DNA from: Trochalopteron elliotii
Lineage: Eukaryota; Chordata; Aves; Passeriformes; Leiothrichidae
DNA length: 64,000 bases
Assembly: GCA_024734555.1 (NCBI GenBank)
Contig: JANPWX010000208.1
Location: 185,483-249,482, forward strand
Reading direction: 5' to 3'
A program made the translations under genes and the position numbers. Below, one piece after another: positions 10,975 to 22,488 of this stretch (position 1 is the stretch's first letter; each line of letters starts with the position of its first letter). The notes under the pieces were generated by a model. That model saw only the letters and a program-made list of their open reading frames with translations. It ran no database searches and had not been told where the DNA came from.

Positions 10975-12290
10975 GGGTAAGGATGGAGGGTCTTGGCATC
11001 TGCTCTGCTCAGTTTCTGTTACCAAAATCAGTTTGGAGGGGAATCAGTTTTATCTTTCTGGGGTTTTTTGTCTCATCTCTCCCCTGTAAGGACACTGTGT
11101 ACATGTGGTGGAGATCGCTGAGTAAACGGCAGCATATGGGATTAGGATTTCTCCCTTTAATAATGGTTGAGCTGATGGCAGATTGTGTTCTCTTTTTTTC
11201 CCCCCTCCCACAGAAAGTAAGTTGGGGGTTTTTTTAGCATGGGCTTTTCAGCAGGAGCTGTCTGTTTTCCATCAAACATTTGAGTGTAGCAAAGAAAGAA
11301 CATATTGCTAATTTTGGCCAAAATTTGATGGCTCGTTTTTAGACCAAGCATTCCTTGCTTTTCAGACCCACCAGCTTGGAGCATGAAAAGGGACTGTGGT
11401 GAAATCCTCAGTGCCTCCATTGTGCTCTGCTGCACTTTCTCATGGAAGTGAATTTCCCAATGAGCTGTAAACTTCCATTCCTGTTCCCCTCCATGAATTA
11501 TCTGGTGCTATTCCAGCACCTCGTGGCAGAGCTCAGGCAGTGAATAGGCACTGTCATGAAACACTCCAGAGCTGTAATTAATAGCTCAACCTGCAGAAAG
11601 AGCTTAAATTTAAAGCTGCAAACTCTTGTGATGCTCTGCCTGGAGCAGGGACTTCTCCCTGCGTCTGCTGGGTGACCTGTGCATGCAGCTTGGCTTTTCT
11701 TCAGGACACAGATAAGCATTTGTGCCAGCTCATAGCCAGAAAATGGCAAGGAATTCCATTCAGATTCAAGGAATATGGGGACTTTAAAAGGAGCAGCCAG
11801 GGAATGTGATTCCAGGGTAGAAGTTAGGAGCATGAGGGGATACAGGGATACAGGACAGCTTTGGTTTATTCTCTTGGGGAAAATGAACTGGTTTTCCTCA
11901 GAGCTGGGAAGGAGCCACCCTGGGAAGCGCCTGTGGACTCATCAAACACACCTCTGTTTGGTCAGAAATGTGATATCCCACCTGTGCCAGCCTCATCCTC
12001 AGTCCCAGCCCTGCCCATGTCCCCACAGAGTGAGGAGCTGTCCCTGCCTCTGGCTCTGGCTCCTGCACCACGAGAGCACCAAGGAGATAAAAGTGCCCAC
12101 CGTTCCTTGGGAGGTGGTGTGTGGAGCCCAGAGACCCCTGAAAACAGAGGAAATAAATCCCAGCTCTGGGAGCCTGCTGGAGCACACCTGCTTTGCTGTC
12201 CCCTCCCCGTGCTTTGCCCTGGCCCCATCCCTGTTATCTGCTCATCCTGAATTGCACAGGGAACATTCATGTGGGAAAATAATCCTTTCA
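10975..12290. other. single-copy sequence, no gene supported
   Basis: It contains the start of the longest open frame of the window (242 codons, 11775-12503, plus strand). Overlapping minus-strand frames of 95-109 codons and the lack of any domain argue against a gene. 'cccacagaaagtaagttggg' near 11210 joins an acceptor-like and a donor-like word only 3 bp apart, so it is not an exon. Confidence 0.45.
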
Positions 12291-12930
12291 CCAGGCCAGC
12301 TGAGAAAAACAGCTATAATTAAAAACAATGATGCACTGGGTTTCGAGCAGTGGTCTTTATTTCCCGTCAGGCTGCCAAAGACCAGGCCAATTAATCTGTT
12401 ACAGGTGGGAGTTTATTTTAATATCGTGTTGAAAGTCAACCAGGCTGTTTGGCTTCATTTTCCACCATCTGACTTGGTCCTCCTGCCCTCTTGCCTTCAT
12501 TAGTGGGAGACAGTAAAGAAAATTACAGTCTATCCCACTCAAAGCAGCTGTGCTGGGAGGGTTTTTAAAAAGACAGAAGTAAATACCAGTGACCTGGCAA
12601 TTACTGGAGCATTGTTTATTCCAGTGCTAAATGCAGAAGCCACAAACCTGTTAAACTGTAGGACCACGGAAACCCATTATAAGGAAGATTAAAGCAGCTA
12701 GCCTTTGAAATAAGACTTTGTTTTGTTTCAAGGTGATGCACACAGGATTATTTCTTTCTTCCCGATGCTTTTAACTCTCCCCTCTGTAGCATCACACGTA
12801 ATTCACACAGAGGCATGCTCGATGTGTGGAGGGACATTCCCAGACAATTAGCTTAAAATAACCTTCCCTGGCTGCACCCTCAGGTTGGAATACCCTGAAC
12901 TGAATAATGTTACCCGGTTTTACAAAGCAA
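12291..12930. promoter_or_regulatory. candidate conserved noncoding block
   Basis: An AT-rich repeat-free stretch with TAAT-type cores ('agctataattaaaaac', 'ggccaattaatctg', 'cagacaattagc', 'gcaattcattagtg'). The first part lies within the 3' end of the 242-codon frame. No conservation data. Confidence 0.27.
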
Positions 12931-13780
12931 TTCATTAGTGGGCAAACACAGGGTGATGGTGGATCTGGTGGCCAGGAGAGACAGGCTGAGGAGCAGGTTG
13001 TGTTTGCCTCAGAAATTTCCTTCAGCTGCAGGAGTGGGAGGTGAATCCTGGGAAACAATGAAGCGGAATTTATTCTGACTTAAGTACCTTTTTAATGCTC
13101 AAATGCGTGAATTATCTTCCCGTTAATTGGAGGATTTGAAATATCAGTGAGCATATGCAGAGCCTTACCTCGGCTGTTCCCTGGGAAAGGGTAAAGGCAG
13201 ACAGGGCCTTGCAGGGAGATGGGGGATGCAGGGATGGCTCAGCCAGGGCTGCCATGGTGTGGTGGGAGGCTGTGGTGTGCAGTGGTGCAGTGCTCATGCT
13301 CTTGGCCTCCCCAGCATCTCTCCACCAGGCTGGGGATCTCTGAGGCTGGGGAAATGCCTGGGAAAAGTCACCCCTTCCTCCAGGGTGAGCAGGGGCCCTG
13401 CTGTCTGCTGCGAGCTCTGCAGAGGGAAGCTGTGGCTCCAGCAGTGCAGCTGCTAGAAAAGCTCAGCTGCAGGTTTAAGGGGGCTTGTTTCTGAGAGAGA
13501 AAAGCAGGGTTTGCCTCACCCTTACCTTACCTTTGTGTAGAAAGCCTTTCATTCAAGCTCCTGCTAAGGCTTTGTTGCTTTGTCTGCTGGGAGGAAAGGG
13601 AGACCTGCGTCCCTCCCTGAGCATCCTCCTCACAAAGCTCTGCTCCTCCTCCCTGCCAAAGGAGCTGCTTCCCGTGGCCAGAGCTGATCATTTCCCTCTG
13701 TTCCCTTTGCTGTGGATGTGTAGCACTCCTGCCTTTCCCTGATCTGGAGACAGCCCAGGAGCATTTCCCCATCCACTACG
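12931..13780. other. single-copy sequence, no feature seen
   Basis: GC-moderate single-copy DNA with short mirrored frames on both strands and no repeat. Confidence 0.4.
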
Positions 13781-13960
13781 CTTTCATTACTCAATTTATC
13801 TGTTCGGTGGCTGCAGTGAGAATTAGTAATTAGCAGTGCCCTAATCCTCAGTAGCTCACTTGATTTGACTGGAGTCAGGGCCAGATTTTAATCTTGGTTG
13901 TAGTGGTGTAAATCCTCAGTCAGCTTCAGTGGAGTCAACCCAGGCTTTATAACAGTGTGA
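13781..13960. promoter_or_regulatory. candidate conserved noncoding block
   Basis: A short repeat-free block with paired homeodomain-type cores ('gagaattagtaattagcag') followed by 'gccctaatcctcag' and 'gtaaatcctcagtcag'. The two 'aatcctcagt' words are about 65 bp apart. Regulatory role inferred only. Confidence 0.25.
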
Positions 13961-15779
13961 GCAAGATAAGAATCCTCTGTGTCCCTTCCTCCACCTGAGC
14001 CCTTGGAGAGACTAAGTCAATATCTACCCCCACCCTCATAAATCTGTATGAACTTGGCCAGTATTCCCCTAGGGAATGCAAATCAAGATGGGATTCTTTT
14101 TTCCCCCTTTTCCTTTCAACAGGACTATCTCGGGAAAATATAAATCTAAGTATTAACTTGAGCTGCCAGCCCAGAGGGTCATAAAATGAGGGAAAATGGT
14201 TCTGACATACCGTTAACTGGGAGTGCTCCCCAAAAGAAAGGAGAAGCTGAGGTTGGAGGGGGGAACAGCTGGCAGTGGTGATAAGGCTCTGCTGGAGCTG
14301 GGGGTGTGCAGCTGCACCTACTGCTGCTGAGGCTGGCTGGAGCACTAGTTAAAATGCTGCTGTAACCAGCAGGAGGGATGCTCAGATGGGCTCTTCCTGC
14401 AGGAATGTGCCTGTGGGACATGGATGTGTCACAGGAGAGGTGTGGAGCAGGAGGACACCTCTGGGTGTGGTGGCTTTCAAAGGGAAGTGCTCCCAAGGAG
14501 CCTGGAGTGGGATGGTGACAGAGCAGAGGCATCCACCAGCCAGGCTTGGCATTCATCAGTAATAATTTTCCATCCTGGCTCAGCTGAAGTCCCAGAGAAG
14601 AGCAGGATGCCTTAGAGGAGAGCTGGAGGGCAGCTCATGGAGCAGGGATAGGGAGAGACCATTGACACCCACAACTTCCACAGATGGTCCTTCCAGTGAA
14701 CCACTGATGTCCTAAAGCCCTGACCAGCTCCATTATCTCCACATCTGGATTTAATAACACAGCAGGAATTGGCATGTCCAGGCAAGGCACTGAAAAGTAC
14801 CTTGGTTTGTTTATTAAAGAGCACATTTCTCCCCAGATCTCCAGCTGACAGAGCCCTTGGAAGGTTAAGTGCTTGCATCCTAGTTCATATTTCCTTGCTC
14901 CTTATAAAAAAATTACCCAATTCATTCAAGTCATGGATTTTTCTGCAGCTGAAGCAGTTTCCCGGAGGAAGTTGTCATGCAGGCTCACAGTTATGGAAAT
15001 GCCAGAGTTATTTCTGACACCAGTAAATAATAGTTCTCTATGCACTGACACTGTTTTCTTACCTTACCAGGCTGGGGCTGGAGCCGTGATTTAGATGTTT
15101 GCAGCTGATTAGCATTTTTGGGACTGTGGTAAGCAATTTGTGCAGTGTGTTTCAATCTTATTTTATGCACAGGAAGGAGGAAAAAAGTGATTAGTGCTCT
15201 TTGGAAAGAAATGTCTGCTAAATTGTTCTGATCAAGGTAAATCAAGGCATCCCATGGAATGATCTGGGAGCCAATCCTCCCCCATAGCTACTCCCCATTC
15301 ACAGGAGAATTAAGACCTTGTGGTTTTGTTTGCTGGGTTTTTGTGCCATTTCTGCCAGGGAAAGATCTTTCTCCTGCAAAATCTCTTTTCCTGAACCAGG
15401 GAAAATAGGATCTGACCTCTTCCATCAGGAGATTTCGGTGCGTGTAGAGGGCTGAAAAAAGGCTTGGGGAAAGCGCTCGTGCCTCTGCCATGGTCAGATC
15501 AAACATAATCCTGGGCAGAGGAGCTTTGCTCAGGATCACCTGGCACAGGTGAGGAACAGGACCAAAGAGTTTGGGAGCCTGCACTCTTTGGTTGGTTTCT
15601 TTGGCAGTGGATGCTCTTTTATGCCAAGTTTTCCATGGCTGTGCACGGGGATGGTTTGACTGAAGAGCAAGTGCATCACCAAGCCCTTGTGACAGGACTC
15701 CTGCACTTTGGCCACACCTGGACTGGGTTTGTCTAAGCAGTGCTTAAGAACCTGCAGCAACTGAGATTGATTGCTGCAT
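13961..15779. other. single-copy sequence, no feature seen
   Basis: Long stretch without a recognisable repeat. AT-richer from 14880 to 15240, where short homeodomain-like words occur. Frames of 60-130 codons on both strands lack domains. Confidence 0.4.
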
Positions 15780-16012
15780 CAAGGGAAATACAGGTTGGAT
15801 ATTAGGAAGAAGCTTTTCATGGAGAGAATAATAAAGTACTGGAATGGCCTGCCTGGGGAGGTGGTGGAGTCACCATCCCTGGACGTGGTTAAAAAATGGA
15901 TGTGGCACTCGATGCCATGGTTTATTTGGGGTGTTAGGGCTGGGTTGGACTCAATGATCTTGAAGGTCTCTTCCAACCTACACATTTTGTGAGTCTGTGA
16001 TTCTGTGATTGT
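15780..16012 (+). repeat. CR1 LINE, older subfamily, with readable ORF2 end
   Basis: The plus frame still reads 'RLDIRKKLF' and 'YWNGLPGEVVESPSLDVV', the typical C-terminal end of CR1 ORF2. It is followed by 'ctcaatgatcttgaaggtct', 'cttccaacctac' and the tail 'gtctgtgattctgtgatt'. A 5'-truncated copy with a well preserved coding end. Confidence 0.92.
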
Positions 16013-16044
16013 GCAAAGCTATATTTTTTATTTTATTTCTTTTT

Positions 16045-16222
16045 CAGGAAGCTGTTTCTAACATCTTTCTTAACATTTCCTTGCTGCAATTTAAGCTTAT
16101 TATTTTTTATCCAATCTTCTCTGGACATGGAGAGGAGCTTTCCTCCCTCCTGCCACTGGTTGTTTCTGTTTTGGAAGATTATTGCTATGGCTCTCGCCAG
16201 TCATCTCTTGTGCAGACAAAAT
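16045..16222 (-). repeat. old, diverged CR1-like fragment
   Basis: 'caggaagctgtttctaacat', 'ttgctgcaatttaagc', 'tctctggacatggagaggag' and 'ggaagattattgctatg' resemble the reverse complement of an ORF2-end segment found in old CR1 copies. It is heavily diverged and lacks the tail. The 'tttctttttcagg' at its left end mimics a splice acceptor. Confidence 0.6.
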
Positions 16223-16531
16223 GGCCCCTGGTTGATCACATAGTCCTTTTTGGGGTGTTTTCCTGTCCCTGCTGGACCCTGGACCCTCATCCCAGTCCCC
16301 TCCATGGATGGTGCTGCTGCTGTGCTGGAGCTGAGCAGAGTGCAGGAATTCTGAGTCTCCTACAGCTCCTGCTGGGCTTTGGACAAAGGAAAAGCCAAGG
16401 GTTCATGGCAGGAGGAGATACACGGGATCTATTTCCAGCTGGAGCTGGGAAGCTGGGAATGCCCAGGGGGTTGTTGTGAGAGTCCCCAGGAGTAGTCCCA
16501 GGGTACCCCGAGAGAGATTCGTCATATGGGC
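16223..16531. other. single-copy sequence, no feature seen
   Basis: Short spacer between CR1 copies; nothing recognised. Confidence 0.4.
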
Positions 16532-16815
16532 AGGTAGTGGCAGGACAAGAGGAATGATTTCACACTGACACAGGCAAGGCTAGGTTGGATTTGGGGAAGA
16601 AGTTCCTCCCTCTGAGTACAAAGCCCTGGCACAGGGTGCCCAGAGAAGCTGTGGCTGCCCCTGGGAGTCCCTGGGAGTGTCCAAGGCCAGGCAGGACTGG
16701 GCTTGAAGGAACCTGGGACAGTGGAAGGTGTCCCTACCCATGGCAGGGGATAGGACTGGATGGGCTTTAAGGTTCCTTCCACCCCAAACCATTCCATGGT
16801 TCTGTGATTCCATGG
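16532..16815 (+). repeat. CR1 LINE, 5'-truncated
   Basis: It starts at 'gtagtggcaggacaagagga' and contains 'cagggtgcccagagaagctg' and 'ctgggagtccctgggagtgt', a local 10-bp duplication relative to other copies. It ends in 'ccattccatggttctgtgattc'-type tail octamers. Confidence 0.92.
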
Positions 16816-17719
16816 CACATCCAGCCCTCTCCTCTCACAGCCATCCCCATCTCAGGGCTGAGTTTGCAGAGGTACCAGAGCTTGGGCTGCAGCTGATTCA
16901 ATTCTTTGCTGGCATCACCCAACAGCGCTCTCAAGAAGCTCTTCCAGCACTTCACCCTTGTCACAGTTCAAACACTCTCACATTTCCCAGCTGAAATTTA
17001 TTCCCATGGCAGGATCTGTCCAGCCAGGGGTATCTCACAAGCCCCACTGCTGTGCTGAAATTAAAGGACAGCATGGTAATTAATGCAGGACTTCTGCATC
17101 GCAGGGCCGTTTGACCCTGCTGAGAGGTGGCGATGTAAAATTAAAGATGTAAAATTCAGAGCTCTGGCTTGGGCTCCTCTCTGGCTCCAGGAAGCTCCTC
17201 TCCAGCTGGAAAGGAGGAGCTTGGTGGTGATTGTTTGAGAAGAGAGCTGTTCCGGCAGCCTGGCTGTCCTCTGAAGCTCAGCTCCATCCTCTGCCTCCCT
17301 CAAAGCACCCCCACCAGCTCTGGTGTTCTTTTTTGAGTCCCCCTGCTCTGTCCCTGAGGCAGGGGAGCTCTGGCTGCTGTGGCTCCCTCGGTGCCCTGGG
17401 GGCTCCGTGCCCAGCACCCCTTTGTAATTATCTCCAATCCAACTGCTCATTTCCAGCAGAACTTTAAACATTGTTCCCTTTTATGTAGCACTGCTTTTTA
17501 ATTTCCCTCCCTAGCAGAAGCAATTGTTTATGTTGTAAATGCCACATTAGGGCCTGTGAAATGGAGATGGAATTGATTTTCATTTCAGAGATTTCACAGC
17601 TTGCCCCAGAACTTTTCTTCTTGATTGCTGGTGCTCGGGGAGTCACAGGGCTCCAGGAGTGGGGAATGGTGTGTGCAGTGTGGGATGAACAAATACCAGA
17701 GTCTTCCTCCCAGTGCAGG
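16816..17719. other. single-copy sequence, no feature seen
   Basis: A 136-codon minus frame (17061-17471) is not recognisable and overlaps a 78-codon plus frame. No repeat. Confidence 0.4.
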
Positions 17720-17998
17720 TCATGGCATTGTGGAATAGTTTGGGTGGGAAAGGGCCTCATCCAGTTCCAACCCTGCCATGGGCAGGGACACCCCCCACCA
17801 TCCCAGGGTGCTCCAAGCCCTGTCCAACCTGGCCTTGAACATTTTCAGGGATGGGGATGGGACAGCTTCCCTGGGCACCCTGTGCCAGGGCCTCCCCACC
17901 CTCACAGGGAACAATTTCTTTCTAATACCCAATCTAAATCCCAGTTCTTTCAGTTTGAAGCCATCCCCCCTTGTCCTGTCACTGCAGATCCCCCTACC
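17720..17998 (-). repeat. CR1 LINE with readable ORF2 end
   Basis: The minus frame keeps 'DRTRGDGFKLKE' and 'FRLGIRKKLF', the CR1 ORF2 C-terminal signature. The tail lies at the left ('catggcattgtggaatagtt'). 5'-truncated, about 280 bp. Confidence 0.92.
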
Positions 17999-18800
17999 CA
18001 CCCAGTTCAATCCAGGACTATTACAGCCTCCAGGACTCAGTCAAGGAGCTGCCTGGTAATTTATTTTTTCTTGAGAGGTCTGCTTAGATCAAACTCTCCC
18101 TTCCCAACTCTGACAATCAGGATGAGGTGGGCCCAAGTCAGCCCATCCACGTGACATCCAGTCCTTGAGACGCACCAGGGCCTTGCTCCTGGTTGTTTCA
18201 TGTTCCAGTGGGGCAAGCCATGGAGATTCTTCTTTTTTAGGTAGGGATGTGATGGAAACTCCATTTTTCTCACCTGTGCTTGAAGGATCAGGACAAGCTC
18301 TGAGGAAAAGGAAGGTGTGTGTGTCACCTTCCTGCTGGGAACAGGTGGGATCATCAGTCCCCACTGTCCCGCTCTTGTCACCGAGGCTGGGAACACACTT
18401 TGGAGGATCCTTGGGGATGTAAAAATCCCCCATGTAGGGAGCAGAAGGAGCTCTGCGCAATTTACAGGGCTGCAAGGATGTGATTCCCTGTCCTATCTTA
18501 GCCCAGGCAGTAGGAGTTGTGGAGGTCAGGGGTGTTTTTTGGGACATTGGTCCTCAAACTGCATGAAAGCTCCTCTCAGCTGCCATAGCTCCTTCTTTTA
18601 ATGAAGTGCTCATGTTTGATCACCCTGATCCCAATGGATCCCAGGCAGGGCCCTCAGTGATATCACAGTGAATTGTCCCAGCAACCCAAAGACTGAAATA
18701 TGTTTGCATCCCCCATTTCTCCAGGAATGCTACAGAAAGAATCAGCTCATAAATAATGAGGCTTGAGCACAGGAAGTTCATAAACACCAGGGCCTGTTGA
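17999..18800. other. single-copy sequence, no feature seen
   Basis: No repeat. Overlapping frames on both strands (18061-18547) have no domain. Confidence 0.4.
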
Positions 18801-19300
18801 ACCATTTGCTACCAATAATTCATTATTTTATAGAAGGCAAAGGGAAAAAATGCACGATTCTCCTATCACCTTAAAAATGAATCGAAAGAAGATGCAGAAT
18901 AATCTGTCCTCTCCCCAAAATGCATTTTTGGAGCAGACTTCCTCAATTCCCATGTAAATACAAACTCCCCTCTGGCACTGGAGCCGGATCCGCCGCTGTG
19001 AGCGCAGAAGGGAGGCAGGAGGATCCAAGTAAGTGGCATGAAGACAATTTGCTTGGACCGGGGAGGAAGATGCACTCTGACAAGGATAGATGGAATGAGG
19101 TTGTTGCCAGAGAAAATCTCAAGGAATTGTGAGCCAAGTTGGGGGGAGCCTTGGATGCAGCGAGCATGCAAATCTCCTTGTGTTTTTTTTTGCTTTTGAA
19201 GGAGTAGCAGAGCAGGGGAGGGGGTGGAAGGGGTAAGAAAAATCCAAAGAAGCTTTGTCAAGTCTGACATTCCTTTTGCATCCAAAAGTGGGTATTGATT
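18801..19300. promoter_or_regulatory. candidate conserved noncoding block
   Basis: Repeat-free, with a short CpG group ('gccggatccgccgctgtgag', about 18982) and the donor-like word 'aagtaagtgg' (about 19027). A possible noncoding exon end or regulatory DNA; nothing decisive. Confidence 0.2.
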
Positions 19301-20110
19301 TTCCAGCCGTGACTGCTATAAATGAGAATTTCTGTGTCGCGGCTCAGGCCCCGCGCTCCTTGTGTTTCTTATCTCTTTAAATATGATTACCTGCACTTCA
19401 CGGCTTCACGGGCAAAATCGTAATGAACTTTGCCAGCCCAGGCAGCCCCACGTCGCCTCCGTGTGCGTGAGCAAATGACTTCCACCAGTTCCTTCTGCAC
19501 TGTCTCCGGGCTACAGGTTTATTGACTTTCCGCTAATTTTCTTGTCAGGATAATTCTCCCAATCAAGATTTAAAACAAACTGGGAGGTTACTGAAGTGCT
19601 GGTGGTTCGAGTCCGAAAGCTTTTTGTTTTGATTGAGAGACATTTGAGTGTTTGTGTTATAGGGGGCCGGGTGGGGGAAGGGGATGGGGTTGAGGGGGTT
19701 GTGCTTGATCTTGGTCTGGTACAAAGCTCTTTGTGGAGGGAGTGGGTTGTTTGTTTAGAGCAAATCCCTTCTTCCATGCCAACATCTGCTGCTCTGTATT
19801 TGCTCGCAGGGGAAACTATAAAAAAACAGAAAAAGAAAGAAAGAAATAGATTATTCCCACTGCATCAACCTACAGGCATCTGCTGGCTGCAATTTTCTTC
19901 AATTTCTCGCCGTGAAAAGCAAGAGCGTTCATTTTGTAAGTGCTGCTTTTGTGTGTGACCTATATTTTGAAAACTGATGGGGTCACCACCTCCCTCCTCC
20001 CAACCTGTTGAACCAAAGAGTCTCTGAGATCTGTCCTAGATTGTATTTATCTCGGAGATTATTTAAAAGGCAAGGTAGCTATCACTAATAAGACGGTGTT
20101 GTTCTGGTGA
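19301..20110. promoter_or_regulatory. candidate conserved noncoding block with G-quadruplex motif
   Basis: About 800 bp without interspersed repeats. It begins with CpG-rich sequence ('gtgtcgcggctcaggccccg'), continues with 'gattacctgcacttcacgg' and TAAT words ('gctaattttcttg'), and holds the G-run cluster listed separately. A likely regulatory element by texture; conservation not tested. Confidence 0.33.
19662..19698 (+). other. G-quadruplex-forming motif
   Basis: Six G-runs of lengths 5, 3, 5, 4, 4 and 5 are separated by the short loops CC, T, AA, AT and TTGA. This amply satisfies the usual rule of four runs of three or more G with loops of 1-7. The G strand is the plus strand. Confidence 0.85.
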
Positions 20111-20159
20111 GGTTTGAGTTTTTGCTTTTTTTTCCTCTTTCCCCTTTTACTCTGCTTTG

Positions 20160-21050
20160 GAAATGAAAATGCCAGCCTGGCTCCACCTGACCAGGAAAGT
20201 GCTTCCCTTCCTGTCTCCATCCTTCAGAGCTGATTTAAAAGCACGTAATCTTCCTCCACTCATCATCTCCTGACCCTCTTTGATTTCCCCCCCGTGGGTT
20301 GCTATTACGCTGGCTGGCAAGAGTCGGGAGATGTCGGAGCCTGTCAGGTGGATTTGAAGACATCCCATTTGTGCATATGGATACACACATTTCAACACTC
20401 CACTTGCTTAATGACACATCTCATTCCCGTTTGATTGGAGCTTGGAAGCAGCGCAGACAGAGCCAGGTGAGCTGCAGCAGCCCAGATCCATCCGTGTTCA
20501 GCACTTCTTTTGCTCTTTATCGACTTTGGGGTCTATTTTTTCCCCCCGTCAGAAGTTCCTTTTTTTTTTTCCTTCCCCTTTAATCTCACTTTCTATTAAA
20601 AGTCTTCCCAGAGCTAATGTAATAAATTTAGATCCAAAGCCAGATGCATAGCAAAACTTTTGGCAGAGAATACTCTATCAGAAGACATTGCAAATGAAAT
20701 ATGCTTCCCCTTGGGGATTATTCTACAGTTTAATTTAATTTGATATTTCAAATTAAATTAATTCAAATGGTTATGCAGTTTCCAGGGAAAACAGACTTCA
20801 TTTATGATGTTCTGCCACCAAATTGTTTTGCTTCTATCATATATCTTGTATTGTTAACTGGGAATGATAAGTAGTGACAACGTAGGATTTTTTCATGCCC
20901 TTTGTTTTGCAATTCCCATCCTAAAGGGAGCAGAAACCTCTCCTTGTGCAGGGGTTTCTCTGTGAGGTTATTCCAACATTTCCACTGAAACCTTACTGTG
21001 GCTGAAAATTAGATTTTCATCAAAATGTGGTTTAAAAAAGCAATATCGTG
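20160..21050. promoter_or_regulatory. candidate conserved noncoding block, AT-rich part
   Basis: Repeat-free AT-rich DNA continuing the block before it, with words such as 'gctaatgtaataaattt' and a perfect hairpin (20730-20761). Few open frames. Regulatory role is inference. Confidence 0.28.
20730..20761. other. perfect AT-rich inverted repeat
   Basis: Two perfectly complementary 14-bp arms (left arm 'ttaatttaatttga') flank a 4-base loop (tatt). The arms contain only one G-C pair, so the cruciform would be weak, but each arm carries the homeodomain/MEF2-like word AATTTAATT. Confidence 0.9.
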
Positions 21051-21249
21051 TTTGTTTTGAGAAGGTTTAGGATTTGTGGGACTCCTTGTCTAGTTTCAAT
21101 TTGCAGAAGAAAAAATAGCAACTCTTTGTTTGGGATTGGGGTTTTGATCTCCCAGGCTTTGTGGCACAGGCAGGAAGCATGTCAGGAAAAAAGTCTGAGC
21201 TGCTTTTCTGGCTTATTCTGTTGGTTTGAGATTGGTTTGGACACTCTGG

Positions 21250-21832
21250 GATTCAAAAGCAGCGTGGGCAGGACATGGAGGGAGCTGGTTCTGCCCCTCT
21301 GCCCCACTCAGGTGAGACCCCCACCTGCAGAGCTGCCTCCAGCTCAGGGGGCCCAGCACAGGAAGGACCTGGAGCTGCTGGAGCCAGTCCACTGGACAGG
21401 GAAATGATTACAGGGATGAAGCACCTTTGCTGTGAGGAAAAGCTGGGAAATTTGGGATTGTTCAGCCTGGAGAAGAGAAGGCTCCAGGGAGACCTAATTG
21501 TGGCCTTCCAGGACCTGAAGGGACCCTAAAAGAGAGCTGGAGAGGGACTTTGGACAGGAGCTGGAGGGACAGGACACAGGGAATGGCTTCCCACTACCAG
21601 AGGGCAGGGCTGGATGGGATATTGGGAAGGAATTGTTCCCTGGGAGGGTGGGCAGGCCCTGGCACAGGGTGCCCCGAGCAGCTGTGGCTGCCCCTGGATC
21701 CCTGGAAGTGTCCAAGGCCGGGTTGGACAGGGCTCGGAGCAGCCTGGGATAGTGGGAGGTGTCCCTGCCCATGGCAGGGGGTGGAATAAGCACTTTAAGG
21801 TCCCTTCTAATCCAGGCCATTCTCTGATTCTT
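21250..21832 (+). repeat. CR1 LINE, 5'-truncated, long
   Basis: It begins in the ORF2 region at 'tcaaaagcagcgtgggca', then has 'ttctgcccctctgccccact' and 'aggaaaagctgggaaatttg'. The standard 3' part follows, ending 'ccattctctgattcttgg'. About 580 bp, second longest here. The plus frame reads 'GLFSLEKRRLQGDLIVAFQ', the CR1 ORF2 C-terminal region, for a short distance. Confidence 0.94.
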
Positions 21833-22174
21833 GGTTTTTTTGGCAAGAAGTGATTTTCTTTTATCAGGGCAAGTTGAGGAGATTTCTGCCCTTCCTCACC
21901 ACATACAGCTTCACCATGGGCAGAATCTTGGGGGTTGTGTTGCACTTGAGGGTGTTCATTTCCTTTCATCCTTCATCAGCAGGGGGGAACTTCCTGAAAG
22001 CAACCAAAACCCCAAACCTGGATCATTTTGCCTTTAGTGTGCCCTGCCTGGAATGGGATTACTGATGTTGAACCAGCTTCCCAAGACCTGTGTGGACTCC
22101 CACGGGATTCCTTTGTCATCATCTTATCCAGCTTTTGCAGTGAGTGATTGATTTAACATGGCTTTTCTCCACAG

Positions 22175-22235
22175 GCTCTGATTATCCAGAGTCATCAAGG
22201 AACTTGCTCCAAACTCTGAAGTACATTAAGACAAG
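22175..22235 (+). other. exon-like segment, unproven
   Basis: A 61-bp stretch is preceded by the acceptor-like 'ggcttttctccacag', with a branch-like 'gatttaac' about 20 bp upstream, and is followed by the donor-like 'acaag/gtaattc'. In the third frame it is open and would read 'SDYPESSRNLLQTLKYIKT'. I do not recognise this peptide. A 61-bp stretch is often open by chance, so this is only a candidate coding or noncoding exon. Confidence 0.15.
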
Positions 22236-22465
22236 GTAATTCAGGGAAGTCTTTGCATCTGGAAATCTCTGTAAGCACTTTCCTATCTGCTGGCCTGTAG
22301 AAAAGCCATTATTCTCGACAGGGGAAAAAAATATTGCTAATATCACAAGAGGCTTTGGAAGAGAACATAAAGCTGGTTTCATTTTCCAGTCAACTGAGAT
22401 CTAATATTTCCTGTACAAGATGTTGAGATGTTTTAGAAAAAGGAGCAATGTTTATTTGTCTAAAG

Positions 22466-22488
22466 CACCACACACACACTCACACACG
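22466..22488. repeat. short (CA)n microsatellite
   Basis: About ten CA units interrupted once by 'ct'. Confidence 0.85.

Noticed and set aside
11208..11222. Acceptor 'cccacag' and donor 'gtaagt' close together
   Set aside because: Only 3 bp lie between them, too short for an exon.
11775..12503. 242-codon open frame on the plus strand, longest in the window
   Set aside because: No recognisable domain, overlapping minus-strand frames of 95-109 codons, and several frames of 140 codons or more are expected by chance in 64 kb.
16030..16050. Splice-acceptor-like 'tttctttttcagg'
   Set aside because: It lies at the border of an old CR1-like fragment, whose reverse complement normally has this sequence.
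19603..19613. Perfect tRNA B-box word GGTTCGAGTCC
   Set aside because: The T-arm stem does not pair beyond three positions and no A box or acceptor stem lies at the right distance.
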